From Ferranicluibacter quercicola (lineage in GTDB: Bacteria > Pseudomonadota > Alphaproteobacteria > Rhizobiales > Rhizobiaceae): a DNA stretch of 64,000 nt. Within the stretch, counting starts at the first letter, position 1; each line of letters starts with the position of its first letter. Below are positions 8,515 through 18,841 of the stretch, one piece after another. Location of the stretch: positions 248,001-312,000 of the forward strand of contig NZ_JAJOZR010000001.1 of the NCBI RefSeq assembly GCF_021168455.1, written 5' to 3'. The translations under genes and the position numbers were made by a program. A model generated the notes under the pieces. That model did not search any database. It was not told the origin of the DNA and saw only the letters and a list, made by a program, of their open reading frames with translations.

Positions 8515-11037
8515 ATGATCGATCGTTTGATGTCTCGGATACGAATCCAGACCAAGGTGCTGGTGCTCGTCACGCCGTTCGTGCTCAGCATCACGGCCGT
8601 CGGCATCACCGGTCTCTACACCTCCGGCCTGTTGCAGGGCCGCATGGAAATCTCCAACAGCGTCCTCCAATCGCTGAGCGGCTTCAAGGAGGTCTTTTCC
8701 GCGATGTCGCGCTTCCTGATGCAGCCGTCGGCCGAGACCCACGATGCCGCGCGCAAGGAGCTGAGCGACGAGATCGCCAACCTGAAGACGATGGCGGACG
8801 GGCTGCGGGCGGAAACAGATGTCACAAGCCTCGACGAGGCGCTTGCCCAGTCCGCGACCATCGCCGCCAACATCGAAACCCTCTGGGCGCTGCAGACCGA
8901 CCGCGAGCGGATCGCCGCCGCAGTCGGTGCGAGCACCGAGGAACTGCTGGCCGTGCAGGCCGCCGCGGGAAAACAGGCCTTCGTTCTCCTCGCCTCGGCC
9001 AAGACCTTGGAAAAATCGGCAAAGTCGGACCTGAAGACGGCGCTGCAGGTCGGCGCGCTCGGCTCCGCGGCGCAGACGTTTGCGGCGCAGGCAACCGCGG
9101 CGGCCAGTGACGCGGACCGGATCACGGCGATCAAGACGGGCCTGCTTGCCGTATCCGCCGCACTTGAAACAACGCTGAAGGCGCTCGGCAAGGTCTCGCT
9201 TCCGGCCGTCGATGCGCTGAAGCCCGAGATGGCGGCCGTTGGCGATACCGCTGCCAAGGCGGGTGCCGATCCCTTCGCCGCCGGCACGCTCGTCACCGCG
9301 CTCGCGTCGCTCGACCGCGCCGCGGCGGCGATCAAGGCGGCATCCGACGAGGCCCTGCGCAACGCCGTCTCGGCGCTTGCTGCTGCCGAAGGCGAAATCG
9401 CCAAGGCCGATCGTGTCGGCAACAAGCTGCGTGCCATCGTCGGAAATGCCAACCAGATCCGCGTCGTCTTCGCCGAACTCGCGGCCGTTCCGGACGAGGG
9501 CGGCGTGAAGAAGGTGCAGCAGGCGCTCTATGCCTATGGCAAGGAGATGGAGGGTCTCGCGACCGCCGTTCCCGGCGATACGGTTCTGGCCGCACTGCCG
9601 GCAAAGGCGAAGCCGGCCCTTGCGTCGCTGGAGGCCAATGCTCTCGCGCTTGTCGCCCTGTCGGAAAAGCAGCGCTCGGAATTCGACGCCGCGGCCGCAC
9701 AGATCGACGGAACGTGGACGCTGCTGACGCAGTTTGCGGAAAGCCAGAAGCAGAGTGCCGGCACGGAACGCGAGCAGGCGAACACCATTTCGCTCGGTGC
9801 GACGCTTGCCGGCATCCTCATCGCCCTTCTGGCCGGCACCGCGCTGGTCATGACGCTGAAGGGCCCGATCGGCCAGATCACGGCCGCCATGCGTCGCCTT
9901 GCCGACGGTGCGCTCGATACGTCGATCACGGGTGAAAACCGGTCCGACGAAATCGGCGACATGGCGCGCGCGCTTTCCGTCTTCAAGGGCAATGCGCTGA
10001 CCAAGGTCTCCATGGAAGAGCAGGCCGAGGCGACACGCCGCGAGACGGAGACCCAGCGCCTGCGCAACGATGCGGACCGCCAGGAGGCCGCGCAGCAGGT
10101 TCAGTTTGCCGTGGACACGCTGGCGCAGGGCCTGTCGCGCCTCGCGCGGGGCGACATGAGCTTCACCATCGACACGCCCTTTGCCACGCATCTCGATCGT
10201 CTGCGCAGCGACTTCAACGCCTCGGTCGGCGGCCTGCGCGAGACGCTGTCGGAAATCCGCACCATCTCCAGCGCCATCCACCACAATGGTCAGCAAATGG
10301 CCGACGCCGTCGGCGATCTCGCCAAACGCACCGAACAGCAGGCGGCGGCGCTGGAGGAAACCTCGGCCGCGGTCGACGAAGTCTCCTCCACCGTCCGCAC
10401 GGCGGCTGGCCGCGCGAACGAGGTGCAGGGCATCGTCCAGCGCGCCAAGCGCAATGCCGACAACTCCTCCGGCATCGTGCAGAACGCCATTTCGGCCATG
10501 CTGCGCATCCGCGAGGCCTCCGACAAGATCGGGCAGATCGTCGGCGCCATCGACGCGATCGCCTTCCAGACCAATCTCCTCGCGCTCAACGCCGGCGTCG
10601 AAGCGGCGCGGGCGGGCGAGGCCGGCAAGGGCTTCGCCGTCGTCGCCCAGGAGGTGCGCGATCTCGCACAGCGTTCGGCGCAGGCCGCCAAGGAGATCGG
10701 CGGGCTGATCGCGAAATCGTCCGCAGAGGTTGCGACGGGCTCGCAATATGTCGAGCAGACCGGCAGCGCGCTCATGGAGATCGCGCACCAGATCGTCGAT
10801 ATCGCCGGCCATGTCGATCATCTCGCCACCTCCAGCCGCGACCAGTCGACCTCGCTCGAATCCGTCAACGGCTCCGTCAACCAGATCGACCACATGACGC
10901 AGCAGAACGCGGCGATGGTGGAAGAGACCAATGCCGCGACCCTGCAGCTTGCCGAGGATATCGACATGCTCGCAGGCCTCGTCGCCCGCTTTCGTCTGCT
11001 GGAAGCGGACGACGTGCGGCACGCACGGGCCGCTTGA
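8515..11037 (+). CDS. Methyl-accepting chemotaxis protein with long periplasmic domain
   Basis: A chemoreceptor of 840 residues. A first membrane segment lies around residues 14-36, an unusually long periplasmic helical region of nearly 390 residues follows, and the second membrane segment lies around residues 424-446. The periplasmic part is Ala-rich with repeated heptad-like helices, resembling an elongated helical-bundle sensor. A HAMP domain follows, then a second HAMP-like stretch with LARGDMSFTID. The signalling domain carries the conserved hairpin tip, IAFQTNLLALNAGVEAARAG, that contacts CheA/CheW. There is no CheR/CheB-tethering pentapeptide at the C-terminus (ends ARAA). A GGGGGAG Shine-Dalgarno precedes the ATG at 8515. 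The ligand is unknown; neighbouring sugar transport genes make a plant-derived attractant plausible. Confidence 0.9.
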   Translation: MIDRLMSRIRIQTKVLVLVTPFVLSITAVGITGLYTSGLLQGRMEISNSVLQSLSGFKEVFSAMSRFLMQPSAETHDAARKELSDEIANLKTMADGLRAETDVTSLDEALAQSATIAANIETLWALQTDRERIAAAVGASTEELLAVQAAAGKQAFVLLASAKTLEKSAKSDLKTALQVGALGSAAQTFAAQATAAASDADRITAIKTGLLAVSAALETTLKALGKVSLPAVDALKPEMAAVGDTAAKAGADPFAAGTLVTALASLDRAAAAIKAASDEALRNAVSALAAAEGEIAKADRVGNKLRAIVGNANQIRVVFAELAAVPDEGGVKKVQQALYAYGKEMEGLATAVPGDTVLAALPAKAKPALASLEANALALVALSEKQRSEFDAAAAQIDGTWTLLTQFAESQKQSAGTEREQANTISLGATLAGILIALLAGTALVMTLKGPIGQITAAMRRLADGALDTSITGENRSDEIGDMARALSVFKGNALTKVSMEEQAEATRRETETQRLRNDADRQEAAQQVQFAVDTLAQGLSRLARGDMSFTIDTPFATHLDRLRSDFNASVGGLRETLSEIRTISSAIHHNGQQMADAVGDLAKRTEQQAAALEETSAAVDEVSSTVRTAAGRANEVQGIVQRAKRNADNSSGIVQNAISAMLRIREASDKIGQIVGAIDAIAFQTNLLALNAGVEAARAGEAGKGFAVVAQEVRDLAQRSAQAAKEIGGLIAKSSAEVATGSQYVEQTGSALMEIAHQIVDIAGHVDHLATSSRDQSTSLESVNGSVNQIDHMTQQNAAMVEETNAATLQLAEDIDMLAGLVARFRLLEADDVRHARAA

Positions 11038-11126
11038 CCGGCCTTTGAGGCAGATCTCTGCGAATTCGGTTGAATTGCGGGGAGACCACGGTAGCGTCAG
11101 GCTCCCAGATCACCGGAGCCTCCTCG

Positions 11127-12176
11127 ATGACGTTGACCGACCAGAAACTGCGCGACCTGCGCGAGAAGTACGCGACCGGGCATGGCGGCGAGATCAGCCA
11201 TCCCGGCTTTCGCCGCGTGGCCGCGCATATCTTTTCCGAAAGCGGGACGCGGGCCGCACCTTATTCCGGCATTCCGACGCTGCTGTCGGCGCCTCTTGTC
11301 GAGCCGGGCGATGCCGACGCCTTCGATGCGCTGCAGGTCGCGCTTCTCGGCATTCCCATGGATCTTGGGGTGACCAACCGGACCGGATCCCGCTTCGGCC
11401 CGCGCGCGCTGCGGACGATCGAGCGGATCGGGCCCTATAACCATGTGCTCGAGGTCGCGCCGGTGCACGAGCTCCGCGTCGCGGATATCGGTGACGTTCC
11501 CTTTCGCAGCCGCTACCGGCTGGAGATGAGCCACGAAGATATCGAGCAGCATGTGGACCGGATCGTCGCAAAGGGCATCCTGCCGCTGTCGGTCGGCGGC
11601 GACCATTCGCTCACGCATCCCATCCTGCGCTCCGTCGGGCGGGAGCGGCCTGTCGGCATGATCCATATCGATGCGCATTGCGACACGGGCGGTGCGTATG
11701 ATCTGACCAAGTTCCACCATGGCGGCCCCTTCCGCAACGCGGTGCTCGATGGCGTTCTCGATCCGACGCGGGTGATTCAGATCGGCATTCGCGGCTCGTC
11801 CGAATATCTCTGGGAGTTCTCCTACGATTCCGGGATGACGGTCATCCATGCCGAGGAGGTGACGGGGCTGGGCATCGCTGCGATCGTCGAAACGGCGCGC
11901 GCGATCGTCGGCGATGGGCCGACCTATCTCTCCTTCGATATCGACAGCCTCGACCCGGCCTTCGCGCCCGGGACGGGAACGCCGGAGATCGGCGGCCTGA
12001 CGACGCGCGAGGCGCTGGAGCTGCTCCGCGGGCTGAAGGGCCTCAATTTCGTCGGCGGAGATGTCGTCGAGGTCGCGCCGCAATATGACAGCACGACCAA
12101 TACGGCCCAGGCCGGCGCCCAGATGCTGTTCGAGATCCTGAGCCTGCTCTCCTTCAGCCCGTCGCTGAAGCCGTGA
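11127..12176 (+). CDS. Agmatinase/arginase-family ureohydrolase
   Basis: A 349-residue Mn-dependent ureohydrolase. The three metal-binding motifs are intact: GGDHS, DAHCD and SFDIDSLDPAFAPGTGTPE, supplying one His and five Asp/His ligands for the binuclear centre. Such enzymes hydrolyse a guanidino group to urea plus an amine. The family includes agmatinase, guanidinobutyrase, guanidinopropionase and proclavaminate amidinohydrolase; the sequence does not decide among them. A Cys replaces the usual Thr in the DAHxD loop. The N-terminal extension of about 60 residues before the first core strand is longer than in E. coli SpeB and is seen in guanidinobutyrase-like members. The ATG at 11127 is chosen over 11070 because homology-like sequence begins at LTDQKLRDLR. 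No polyamine genes are adjacent. Confidence 0.85.
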   Translation: MTLTDQKLRDLREKYATGHGGEISHPGFRRVAAHIFSESGTRAAPYSGIPTLLSAPLVEPGDADAFDALQVALLGIPMDLGVTNRTGSRFGPRALRTIERIGPYNHVLEVAPVHELRVADIGDVPFRSRYRLEMSHEDIEQHVDRIVAKGILPLSVGGDHSLTHPILRSVGRERPVGMIHIDAHCDTGGAYDLTKFHHGGPFRNAVLDGVLDPTRVIQIGIRGSSEYLWEFSYDSGMTVIHAEEVTGLGIAAIVETARAIVGDGPTYLSFDIDSLDPAFAPGTGTPEIGGLTTREALELLRGLKGLNFVGGDVVEVAPQYDSTTNTAQAGAQMLFEILSLLSFSPSLKP

Positions 12177-12183
12177 TCATGGT

Positions 12184-12600
12184 CTACCGTTTGCGACGCG
12201 GCCAGCGCAGGATGCCCGTGGCATAGAGCGGCAGCCAGACGAGCACCGGCTGGAGCGCCAGACGCGGGAGGTGATAGAGCCAGGGCAGAACGCCCGCATC
12301 GATGGCGGTCAGGCTGTCGATGGCGTGCTTGATGTTGGCGGGGTAGACGCAGACGGCATACAGCGCGAGACCGATCGCCGCCGGCCGCTTGGCGCCGCGC
12401 AGCCAGAGGCCGATCGCGCCGAGAAGCTCGCAGACACCCGTCAGGGCGATGACCATTGCCGGATCAGGCACCCAGCCGGGCGTGATCGTCAGGAAGGGTG
12501 CTGGCCAGGCGAGATGCAGGAGGCCAGCGGCCCCGTAGAACAGGGAGAGCCCGATGCGCAGCCCGGTATGCCGTTCGTCGCTGCGCGCTGCTTCGATCAT
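12184..12600 (-). CDS. DoxX-like small integral membrane protein
   Basis: A 138-residue protein with four hydrophobic segments, typical of DoxX-like families. The first begins IGLSLFYGAAGLLHLAWP, the second includes ALTGVCELLGAIGLWL, the third YAVCVYPANIKHAID and the last LVWLPLYATGIL. The Asn-Ile-Lys-His motif in the third region is common in the DoxX-like subfamily seen beside many unrelated genes. Biochemical function is unknown. It ends seven bases from the ureohydrolase stop and points the opposite way, so the two genes are convergent. It could be the last gene of the minus-strand sugar operon, but the 166-base gap with a hairpin argues for separate transcription. Confidence 0.7.
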   Translation of the reverse strand: MIEAARSDERHTGLRIGLSLFYGAAGLLHLAWPAPFLTITPGWVPDPAMVIALTGVCELLGAIGLWLRGAKRPAAIGLALYAVCVYPANIKHAIDSLTAIDAGVLPWLYHLPRLALQPVLVWLPLYATGILRWPRRKR

Positions 12601-12700
12601 GGTGTGTTCGTCGTCCTGTGGCGGCCTGCAGCTTTACGCGATGTTCACTGCATCCAACACCCTGATGCGAGCGACCCGCCGCTTCAGGGAAAGCGACGGG

Positions 12701-12741
12701 CCTTGACCTCGAAGGCAGGGAGTAACGCCCCGAGGTCGAGG
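12701..12741 (-). terminator. Hairpin downstream of the CUT1 binding-protein gene
   Basis: An 11-bp stem with one G-T wobble pairs 12701-12711 with 12731-12741 around an 18-base loop. It lies about 25 bases past the stop of the binding-protein gene on the minus strand. No clear T-run follows, so termination is only suggested. Confidence 0.35.
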
Positions 12742-12766
12742 GAGATACGGCGAGCGCCAGCCGGTT

Positions 12767-14092
12767 CTACAGGTTGGCCAGGAGATCGTTGATGCGGTTC
12801 TCCATGTCTGCCAGCGCGGCATCGACCTCTTTCTGGCCGGTCATCGCGGCGTTCATTTCCTGGCCGATGATGTCCTGAATCGCGAACTGGCGCTGGACGG
12901 TGGAGGGCAGGGCCGTGCCGAGCGTGGCGATCGGTGCCACCGTGTCACGGTGCGGGAGAGCCTTGAACGCCGGCGTTTCGAACACGGCTTTGACGGCCGG
13001 CAGATGGCCGGTGCGCGACCATTCGAAGTCGTTGTCCTTGAAGAACTTCAGGAACTTGCCGATGGCCGCCGTCTCTTCGGCCGAGCGGTCCTTCTGCGAA
13101 ATGCCCCAGGCATGGCCGTCGGCATATTGCGCCTTCTTGCCGGGGAAGAGCTGCGGATAGGGATAGACGGCATAGCCGCCCTTGTTGAGCGCGGTCCCCG
13201 CGGTTTGCGACGACGCATTGTAATCGCCGATGACCCAGGTGCCGTTGAGATGCACACCCCCTTCGCCGGCGAGGAAGGCGTTGATGCTGGCGGCGTAATC
13301 CATGTCCTTCGTGGTGTCGCCCTGATCGAAGATCGCCTTGTACATTTCGAGGACCTTCTTGGCCTCTGGCGTCTTCAGCTTGACCTTCAGCGGATCGGCG
13401 AAGAAGTCGGAATCCTGCTGGAACAGATAGGTGTAGAAATTGCGGGTGTAGAGCGCCGTCTCGTTGGCGAGGTTCTGGACGAAGTAGGGCTTGCCGGTCT
13501 TCTCGCGGAACTGCTTGGCCTGTGCCAGAAGTTCGTCGACGCTGGTCGGCAGTTTCGGCGTGCCATCGGCGTTGACGAGGTCGGCCTGCTTAAACAGGTC
13601 CATGTTGATGTGGTAGAGCATGGTCCAGTTGTCGATGGGCAGGCCATAGATCTGGCCGTCCTTGGTCACGCCGTTGCGGGCCGCATCGGTAAAGTCGTCC
13701 GGTTTCACGCCCACGGAGGCGAGAACCTCGTCGAGCGGCATCAGCAGGCCCTTGGACTGGTAGTCCGACAGGGCGGAGTGGTGGATCGAGACGATGTCGG
13801 GCGGATCGCCGGCCGCAAACTGCGCGGTCAGCTGGTCATAGCCCGGCCACTCCACCGTCGTCACCGAGATATGGATATCGGGATTGTCGGCGTTGAACTT
13901 GTTGATCATCGAGGTGATGATCCCGCATTCGCCCACGGCCTTGGCCACATCGGTATTGCTGCCGAAATCCGCGTCGCAGGCGCCGAAAAAGCGCTGCAGG
14001 CTGAGCTCCGTTGCCGCGAACGACGGCGTCGCCGCCATCACGGCAAGGGCCGAGGCCGCGGCCAGAATAGACGTCCTCCATACATGCATCAT
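12767..14092 (-). CDS. CUT1-type sugar ABC transporter substrate-binding protein
   Basis: A 441-residue extracellular solute-binding protein, family 1. The signal peptide is MMHVWRTSILAAASAL... with cleavage after ATPSFAA. The mature chain carries QFAAGDPPDIVSIHHS, the usual hinge strand, and a long C-terminal lobe ending in a helix (MENRINDLL). Two Cys residues near positions 36 and 51 of the precursor may form a disulfide. The start at 14092 is supported by GGAGGAG six bases upstream; an in-frame ATG at 14107 would overlap that site. It is the last transporter gene after the ATPase and both permeases, next to an arabinofuranosidase, so arabino-oligosaccharides are the likely ligands (inference). 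Confidence 0.9.
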   Translation of the reverse strand: MMHVWRTSILAAASALAVMAATPSFAATELSLQRFFGACDADFGSNTDVAKAVGECGIITSMINKFNADNPDIHISVTTVEWPGYDQLTAQFAAGDPPDIVSIHHSALSDYQSKGLLMPLDEVLASVGVKPDDFTDAARNGVTKDGQIYGLPIDNWTMLYHINMDLFKQADLVNADGTPKLPTSVDELLAQAKQFREKTGKPYFVQNLANETALYTRNFYTYLFQQDSDFFADPLKVKLKTPEAKKVLEMYKAIFDQGDTTKDMDYAASINAFLAGEGGVHLNGTWVIGDYNASSQTAGTALNKGGYAVYPYPQLFPGKKAQYADGHAWGISQKDRSAEETAAIGKFLKFFKDNDFEWSRTGHLPAVKAVFETPAFKALPHRDTVAPIATLGTALPSTVQRQFAIQDIIGQEMNAAMTGQKEVDAALADMENRINDLLANL

Positions 14093-14148
14093 GCGTGTCT
14101 CCTCCATGTCATGATTGCGTTCACCGGCCTGCGGGCCGGGCAGTCTTC

Positions 14149-15027
14149 TCACCGCACGGCAGCGCCGGATACGGCGGTAACGATGTATTTCTGGAAGAAC
14201 AGGTACAGGATCAGGATCGGCGCGCTGGCGAAGACCGCCTGCGACATGAGAAAGCCGAGACCTTCGGACTGCGCGAAATTCGTCTGCGTCGAGGCGATGC
14301 CGACCGTCAGCGTGTACATTTCCTTCTTCGTGCCGGAGATCAGCGGCCAGAAGTAATCGTTCCAGACGCTGAGGAAGGTGAAGATGCCCAGCGTCGCCTG
14401 TGCCGGCACCGTCAGCGGCAGCAGCACCTTCCAGAAGATCTTGAATCGGCTGGCATTGTCGAGAAGCGCGGCCTCGTCCAGCTCCTTGGGGATGGCGCGA
14501 AAATACTGCGTCATCAGGAACACGCCGAAGGGCGCCGAAAGCCAGGGCAGGATCAGCCCCGGATAGGTATTGTGCAGCTTCAACCAGGAAAAGAGCTGGT
14601 GACGGGCGATCAGAACGGCCTGCTCGGGAATGGCGAGGCCGATGAGCACGATCACGAAGAGGACGTTGCGGAAGGGAAAATTGAGGCGGGCGAAGCCGTA
14701 GCCGGCGAGCGAGCAGAGCACCAGCGTGCCGAGCGTTACCCCGCCGGAGACGATGAGGCTGTTGAGGATCCACCGGAAGACCGACGAGGTCGTCAGGATG
14801 TTGAGATAGTTCTGGAGCGTGTAGGGCGCATGGAAGACGGCGTTCATGCTCGCCATCAGCTCCTTGTTGTCCTTCAGCGACAGAGCGACGACCCAGACCA
14901 GCGGCGCCATCATGATCACGGCTGTCGCGATCGTGAGGGCCAGAATGATGCGGTCGCCGGTGCTGCGGCCGACCATGCCCGAGGGTGCCGCACGCGTCGG
15001 CGCGGATGGCGCGGTCATCGTGCTCAT
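14149..15027 (-). CDS. CUT1-type sugar ABC permease (MalG/UgpE-like)
   Basis: A 292-residue inner-membrane permease with six hydrophobic segments. A short Ser/Thr/Pro-rich N-terminus precedes them. The EAA coupling loop reads ELDEAALLDNASRFKIFWKVLLP, which docks on the ATPase. The C-terminus (YIVTAVSGAAVR) has the GAVKG-like ending typical of MalG-type proteins. The ATG at 15027 overlaps the stop of the upstream permease (ATGA), so the two subunits are translationally coupled and should form a heterodimer. The gap to the binding-protein gene is 56 bases. Confidence 0.92.
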   Translation of the reverse strand: MSTMTAPSAPTRAAPSGMVGRSTGDRIILALTIATAVIMMAPLVWVVALSLKDNKELMASMNAVFHAPYTLQNYLNILTTSSVFRWILNSLIVSGGVTLGTLVLCSLAGYGFARLNFPFRNVLFVIVLIGLAIPEQAVLIARHQLFSWLKLHNTYPGLILPWLSAPFGVFLMTQYFRAIPKELDEAALLDNASRFKIFWKVLLPLTVPAQATLGIFTFLSVWNDYFWPLISGTKKEMYTLTVGIASTQTNFAQSEGLGFLMSQAVFASAPILILYLFFQKYIVTAVSGAAVR

Positions 15028-15954
15028 GCGTCTTCTCCCCTTCGCCGGGAAACGAGATACTGGATCATCGCGGCCACGAGGATCAGCGCGAACAGCACCT
15101 CGGAGGCGGCGGCGCCCAGGCCCAGATCCCACCGCTTGAACGCGGCGTCGTAGATATAGAGGACGAGCGGGGTGGATACGTTGTTGGGACCGCCATTCGT
15201 CATCAGCCGCGCCTGCCCGAAGAGCTGGAACTGCAGCACGATCTGGATGACGACGACCAGCACGAAGGTGCGCTTGATGGACGGGAAGGTGATGGAGCGG
15301 AACGTGCGCCAGCGCCCCGCATTGTCGAGCGCGGCGGCCTCGTAGATGTCGCCGGGGATCTGCTGGAGCGCGGAGAGAAACAGCATCATCGGCAGGCCGA
15401 TGCACCACCAGATCGTCGCAATCGCGATGGCGATCATCACGAGCTTTGGGTCGGACAAAAAGGCCGGGGCCGTCGCGCCGAACCAGCCGTAGACGGTGGA
15501 CAGGAGGCCGAAGCCCGGCACGAAGACGATGCGCCAGATCAGCGTGACGATGGTGACGGAGAGGACGGACGACGCGAAGAAGATCGTGCGCAGCACCGCT
15601 GCCGTGCGCGTCTGCCGGTTGAGCGCCAGCGCCAGTAAAAGGCCGATCAGGGCCAGCGCGGGAACGGTGAGGAGGACAAAATAGAAGGTGTTGCCGATGG
15701 CCTGCAGGAAGATCCGGTCGTTGAAGAGCCTGATATAATTGGCCAGCCCGACGAAGCGGCCGGTGGAAAAGGCATCCGCCTTGTGCAGGCTCATCCACAT
15801 GCCCCAGAACAGCGGCACGATGAGCAGCAGCACGAAGAAGACGAGATAGGGCGCAACGAAGAGCGCGTTGCGCCAGAGGGGAGCGTTGACGTTCTGGACC
15901 CGTCGCCGGGACGGTGCAGCGGGTTGCGCCGGGGCGGCGCGGGAAAGCGTGAGG

Positions 15955-15962
<8 letters not shown>
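15024..15962 (-). CDS. CUT1-type sugar ABC permease (MalF/UgpA-like)
   Basis: A 312-residue permease, partner of the MalG-like protein. A cytoplasmic N-terminus rich in Ala/Pro/Arg leads to six membrane segments, starting NALFVAPYLVFFVLLLIVPL. The EAA loop is DIYEAAALDNAGRWRTFRSITFP. The start at 15962 (MADLTLS) overlaps the end of the upstream ATPase gene by eight bases; earlier in-frame starts lie deep in that gene. The family imports oligosaccharides or glycerol-phosphate-like solutes; the neighbouring GH51 enzyme favours arabinose-containing oligomers. Confidence 0.92.
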
Positions 15963-17058
<1,096 letters not shown>

Positions 17059-17215
17059 GCAAGCCTCCTGCCGGTGTCGTTCAAAACACAGGTCCGCATC
17101 CTATCCTCCCGGCGGGGGAGCGGGTGACCGCCCGGCGATCCGCCATCCTTGCCGCCATTCCCTATCGCCGAACCGGGTATCCTCTGCCGGTTCGCATGCT
17201 CGCTTTCGAGCCGTC

Positions 17216-18727
17216 TCAGGCCTTCAGCCGGATCATCCGGTAGCTCAGCGGCGCGATGGACGCCGTGAGGCGACCGTCCGCCAACAGGGCGCCGTCGCCC
17301 TTCACCGGCACGACATTGTCGGGCGTCTCCGCTGTGTTGGTGATGCGCAGGTCGGAATGGGCGATGACCTGATCCTCGACGATAGTCAGGGCGCCGAATT
17401 CGAGCAGGCCGACATCGAGATCGAGTGCCTCGCTCTGATGCCGGTTGACGAGGAAGAAGGTGAGATGGCCCGAGGTCGCGTCGTGCACGGCTGAGACGTC
17501 GAGATAGGGAACCGTGCCGATGTCCTCGACGCTATAGGTCGGGCTGTCCACCATCAGTTTCAGCGCCGTGCCACGGCCATAGACCGAGGCGTAATAATAG
17601 GGATAGAAGATCGTCTGGCGCCATGCCGGGCCGCCCGGCACCGTCATGATCGGCGCGATAACGTTGACCAACTGCGCAAGGCAGGCGATCTTCACCACGT
17701 CGGCTCGGTTGATGAACGTGTTGAGAATGCAGCCGACCTGCAGCACATCCTCGAAATTGTAGTCGTCCTCGAGCAGGGGCGGCGCCTCCGGCCAGCCATT
17801 GTGGCCTTCGAGGATCGCCTTGTCCCGTTCCTTGGAGTGGTACCAGACGTTCCATTCGTCGAAGGAGATGTAGACGTCCTTCTTGGACCGCTTCTTCGAT
17901 TTCACATAGGCGATGACGCCCGCGACCGTGCCGATATAGGTGTCGAGTTCCAGGCTGCGGGCCAGATAGCTCGCCGTGTCCCTGGCCCGGTTCTCGAAAT
18001 ACATGTGCAGCGAGATGTGGTCGACTTCGTTGTAGGTGTGCTCCAGCACCGTCGCTTCCCATTGCGGGTAGGTCGGCATGTGGGCGTTGGAGGAGCCGCA
18101 GACGACGAGTTCGAGCCGGCTGTCGAAGGCGCGCATGGCCTTTGCCGTCTCGTGCGCAAGCCGCCCGTATTCGTCGGCCGTCTTGTGGCCGATCTGCCAG
18201 GGTCCGTCCATCTCGTTTCCGAGGCACCAGAGGCGCACGTCGAAGGGCGCTTCGCGGCCATTGGCACGGCGCTTGTCGCTCCAGGTGCTGCCGCCCTCGT
18301 GATTGACATATTCGAGGAAATTTCGGGCTTCGTCGAGCCCGCGCGAGCCGAGATTGACCGCAAGCATCATCTCGGTGCCGACCGTCTCGCACCAGTCGGC
18401 GAATTCGTGAATGCCGACCTGATTGCTCTCCGAGGTATGCCAGGCGAGATCGAGACGAACGGGACGCTCTTCGCGCGGGCCGATCCCGTCCTCCCAATTG
18501 TAGGCGGACACGAAATTGCCGCCGGGATAGCGCACGATCGGCACCTGCAGCTCTTTGACGAGATCGATGACATCCCGGCGCATGCCATCGGCGTCGGCCG
18601 TCGGGTGGTCCGGCTCATAGATCCCGGTGTAGACGGCGCGGCCCAGATGCTCGATGAACGAGCCGTAGAGTCGCGGGTCGATCTCCGAGATCGTGAATTT
18701 GCTATGGGCGATAACCGTCGCCTTCAT
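17216..18727 (-). CDS. GH51 alpha-L-arabinofuranosidase
   Basis: A 503-residue retaining glycosidase that removes terminal L-arabinofuranose from arabinan, arabinoxylan or oligomers. The (beta/alpha)8 barrel starts with IDPRLYGSFIEHLGRAVYTGIY. The acid/base Glu is in WCLGNEMDGPWQ (about residue 172) and the nucleophile in ISFDEWNVWYH (about residue 291), matching the spacing of the family. The C-terminal beta-sandwich ends APLSYRMIRL. No signal peptide is present, so it acts in the cytoplasm on imported oligosaccharides, agreeing with the CUT1 transporter downstream. The ATG at 18727 follows a GGGAGGAC Shine-Dalgarno; a start six codons earlier would overlap it. The length is close to well-studied GH51 enzymes. 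Confidence 0.95.
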   Translation of the reverse strand: MKATVIAHSKFTISEIDPRLYGSFIEHLGRAVYTGIYEPDHPTADADGMRRDVIDLVKELQVPIVRYPGGNFVSAYNWEDGIGPREERPVRLDLAWHTSESNQVGIHEFADWCETVGTEMMLAVNLGSRGLDEARNFLEYVNHEGGSTWSDKRRANGREAPFDVRLWCLGNEMDGPWQIGHKTADEYGRLAHETAKAMRAFDSRLELVVCGSSNAHMPTYPQWEATVLEHTYNEVDHISLHMYFENRARDTASYLARSLELDTYIGTVAGVIAYVKSKKRSKKDVYISFDEWNVWYHSKERDKAILEGHNGWPEAPPLLEDDYNFEDVLQVGCILNTFINRADVVKIACLAQLVNVIAPIMTVPGGPAWRQTIFYPYYYASVYGRGTALKLMVDSPTYSVEDIGTVPYLDVSAVHDATSGHLTFFLVNRHQSEALDLDVGLLEFGALTIVEDQVIAHSDLRITNTAETPDNVVPVKGDGALLADGRLTASIAPLSYRMIRLKA

Positions 18728-18752
18728 GCCGTCCTCCCGAGTCAATCATATT

Positions 18753-18774
18753 TCATGATTTATATCATGATTTA
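18753..18774 (-). promoter_or_regulatory. Direct repeat TCATGATTTA, candidate operator of the arabinofuranosidase operon
   Basis: Two exact copies of TCATGATTTA (18753-18762 and 18765-18774) sit 26-48 bases ahead of the GH51 start, 12 bases apart start to start. Each half contains the palindrome TCATGA. The AT-rich block stands out in the GC-rich surroundings and is a good site for the adjacent ArsR-like regulator. Confidence 0.45.
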
Positions 18775-18841
18775 AGATGAATAGAGCGGAGGCAGGGAGA
18801 AGCGTCAAGCGGAAAATGTTGTGCAGTGCGATACCGGCAGC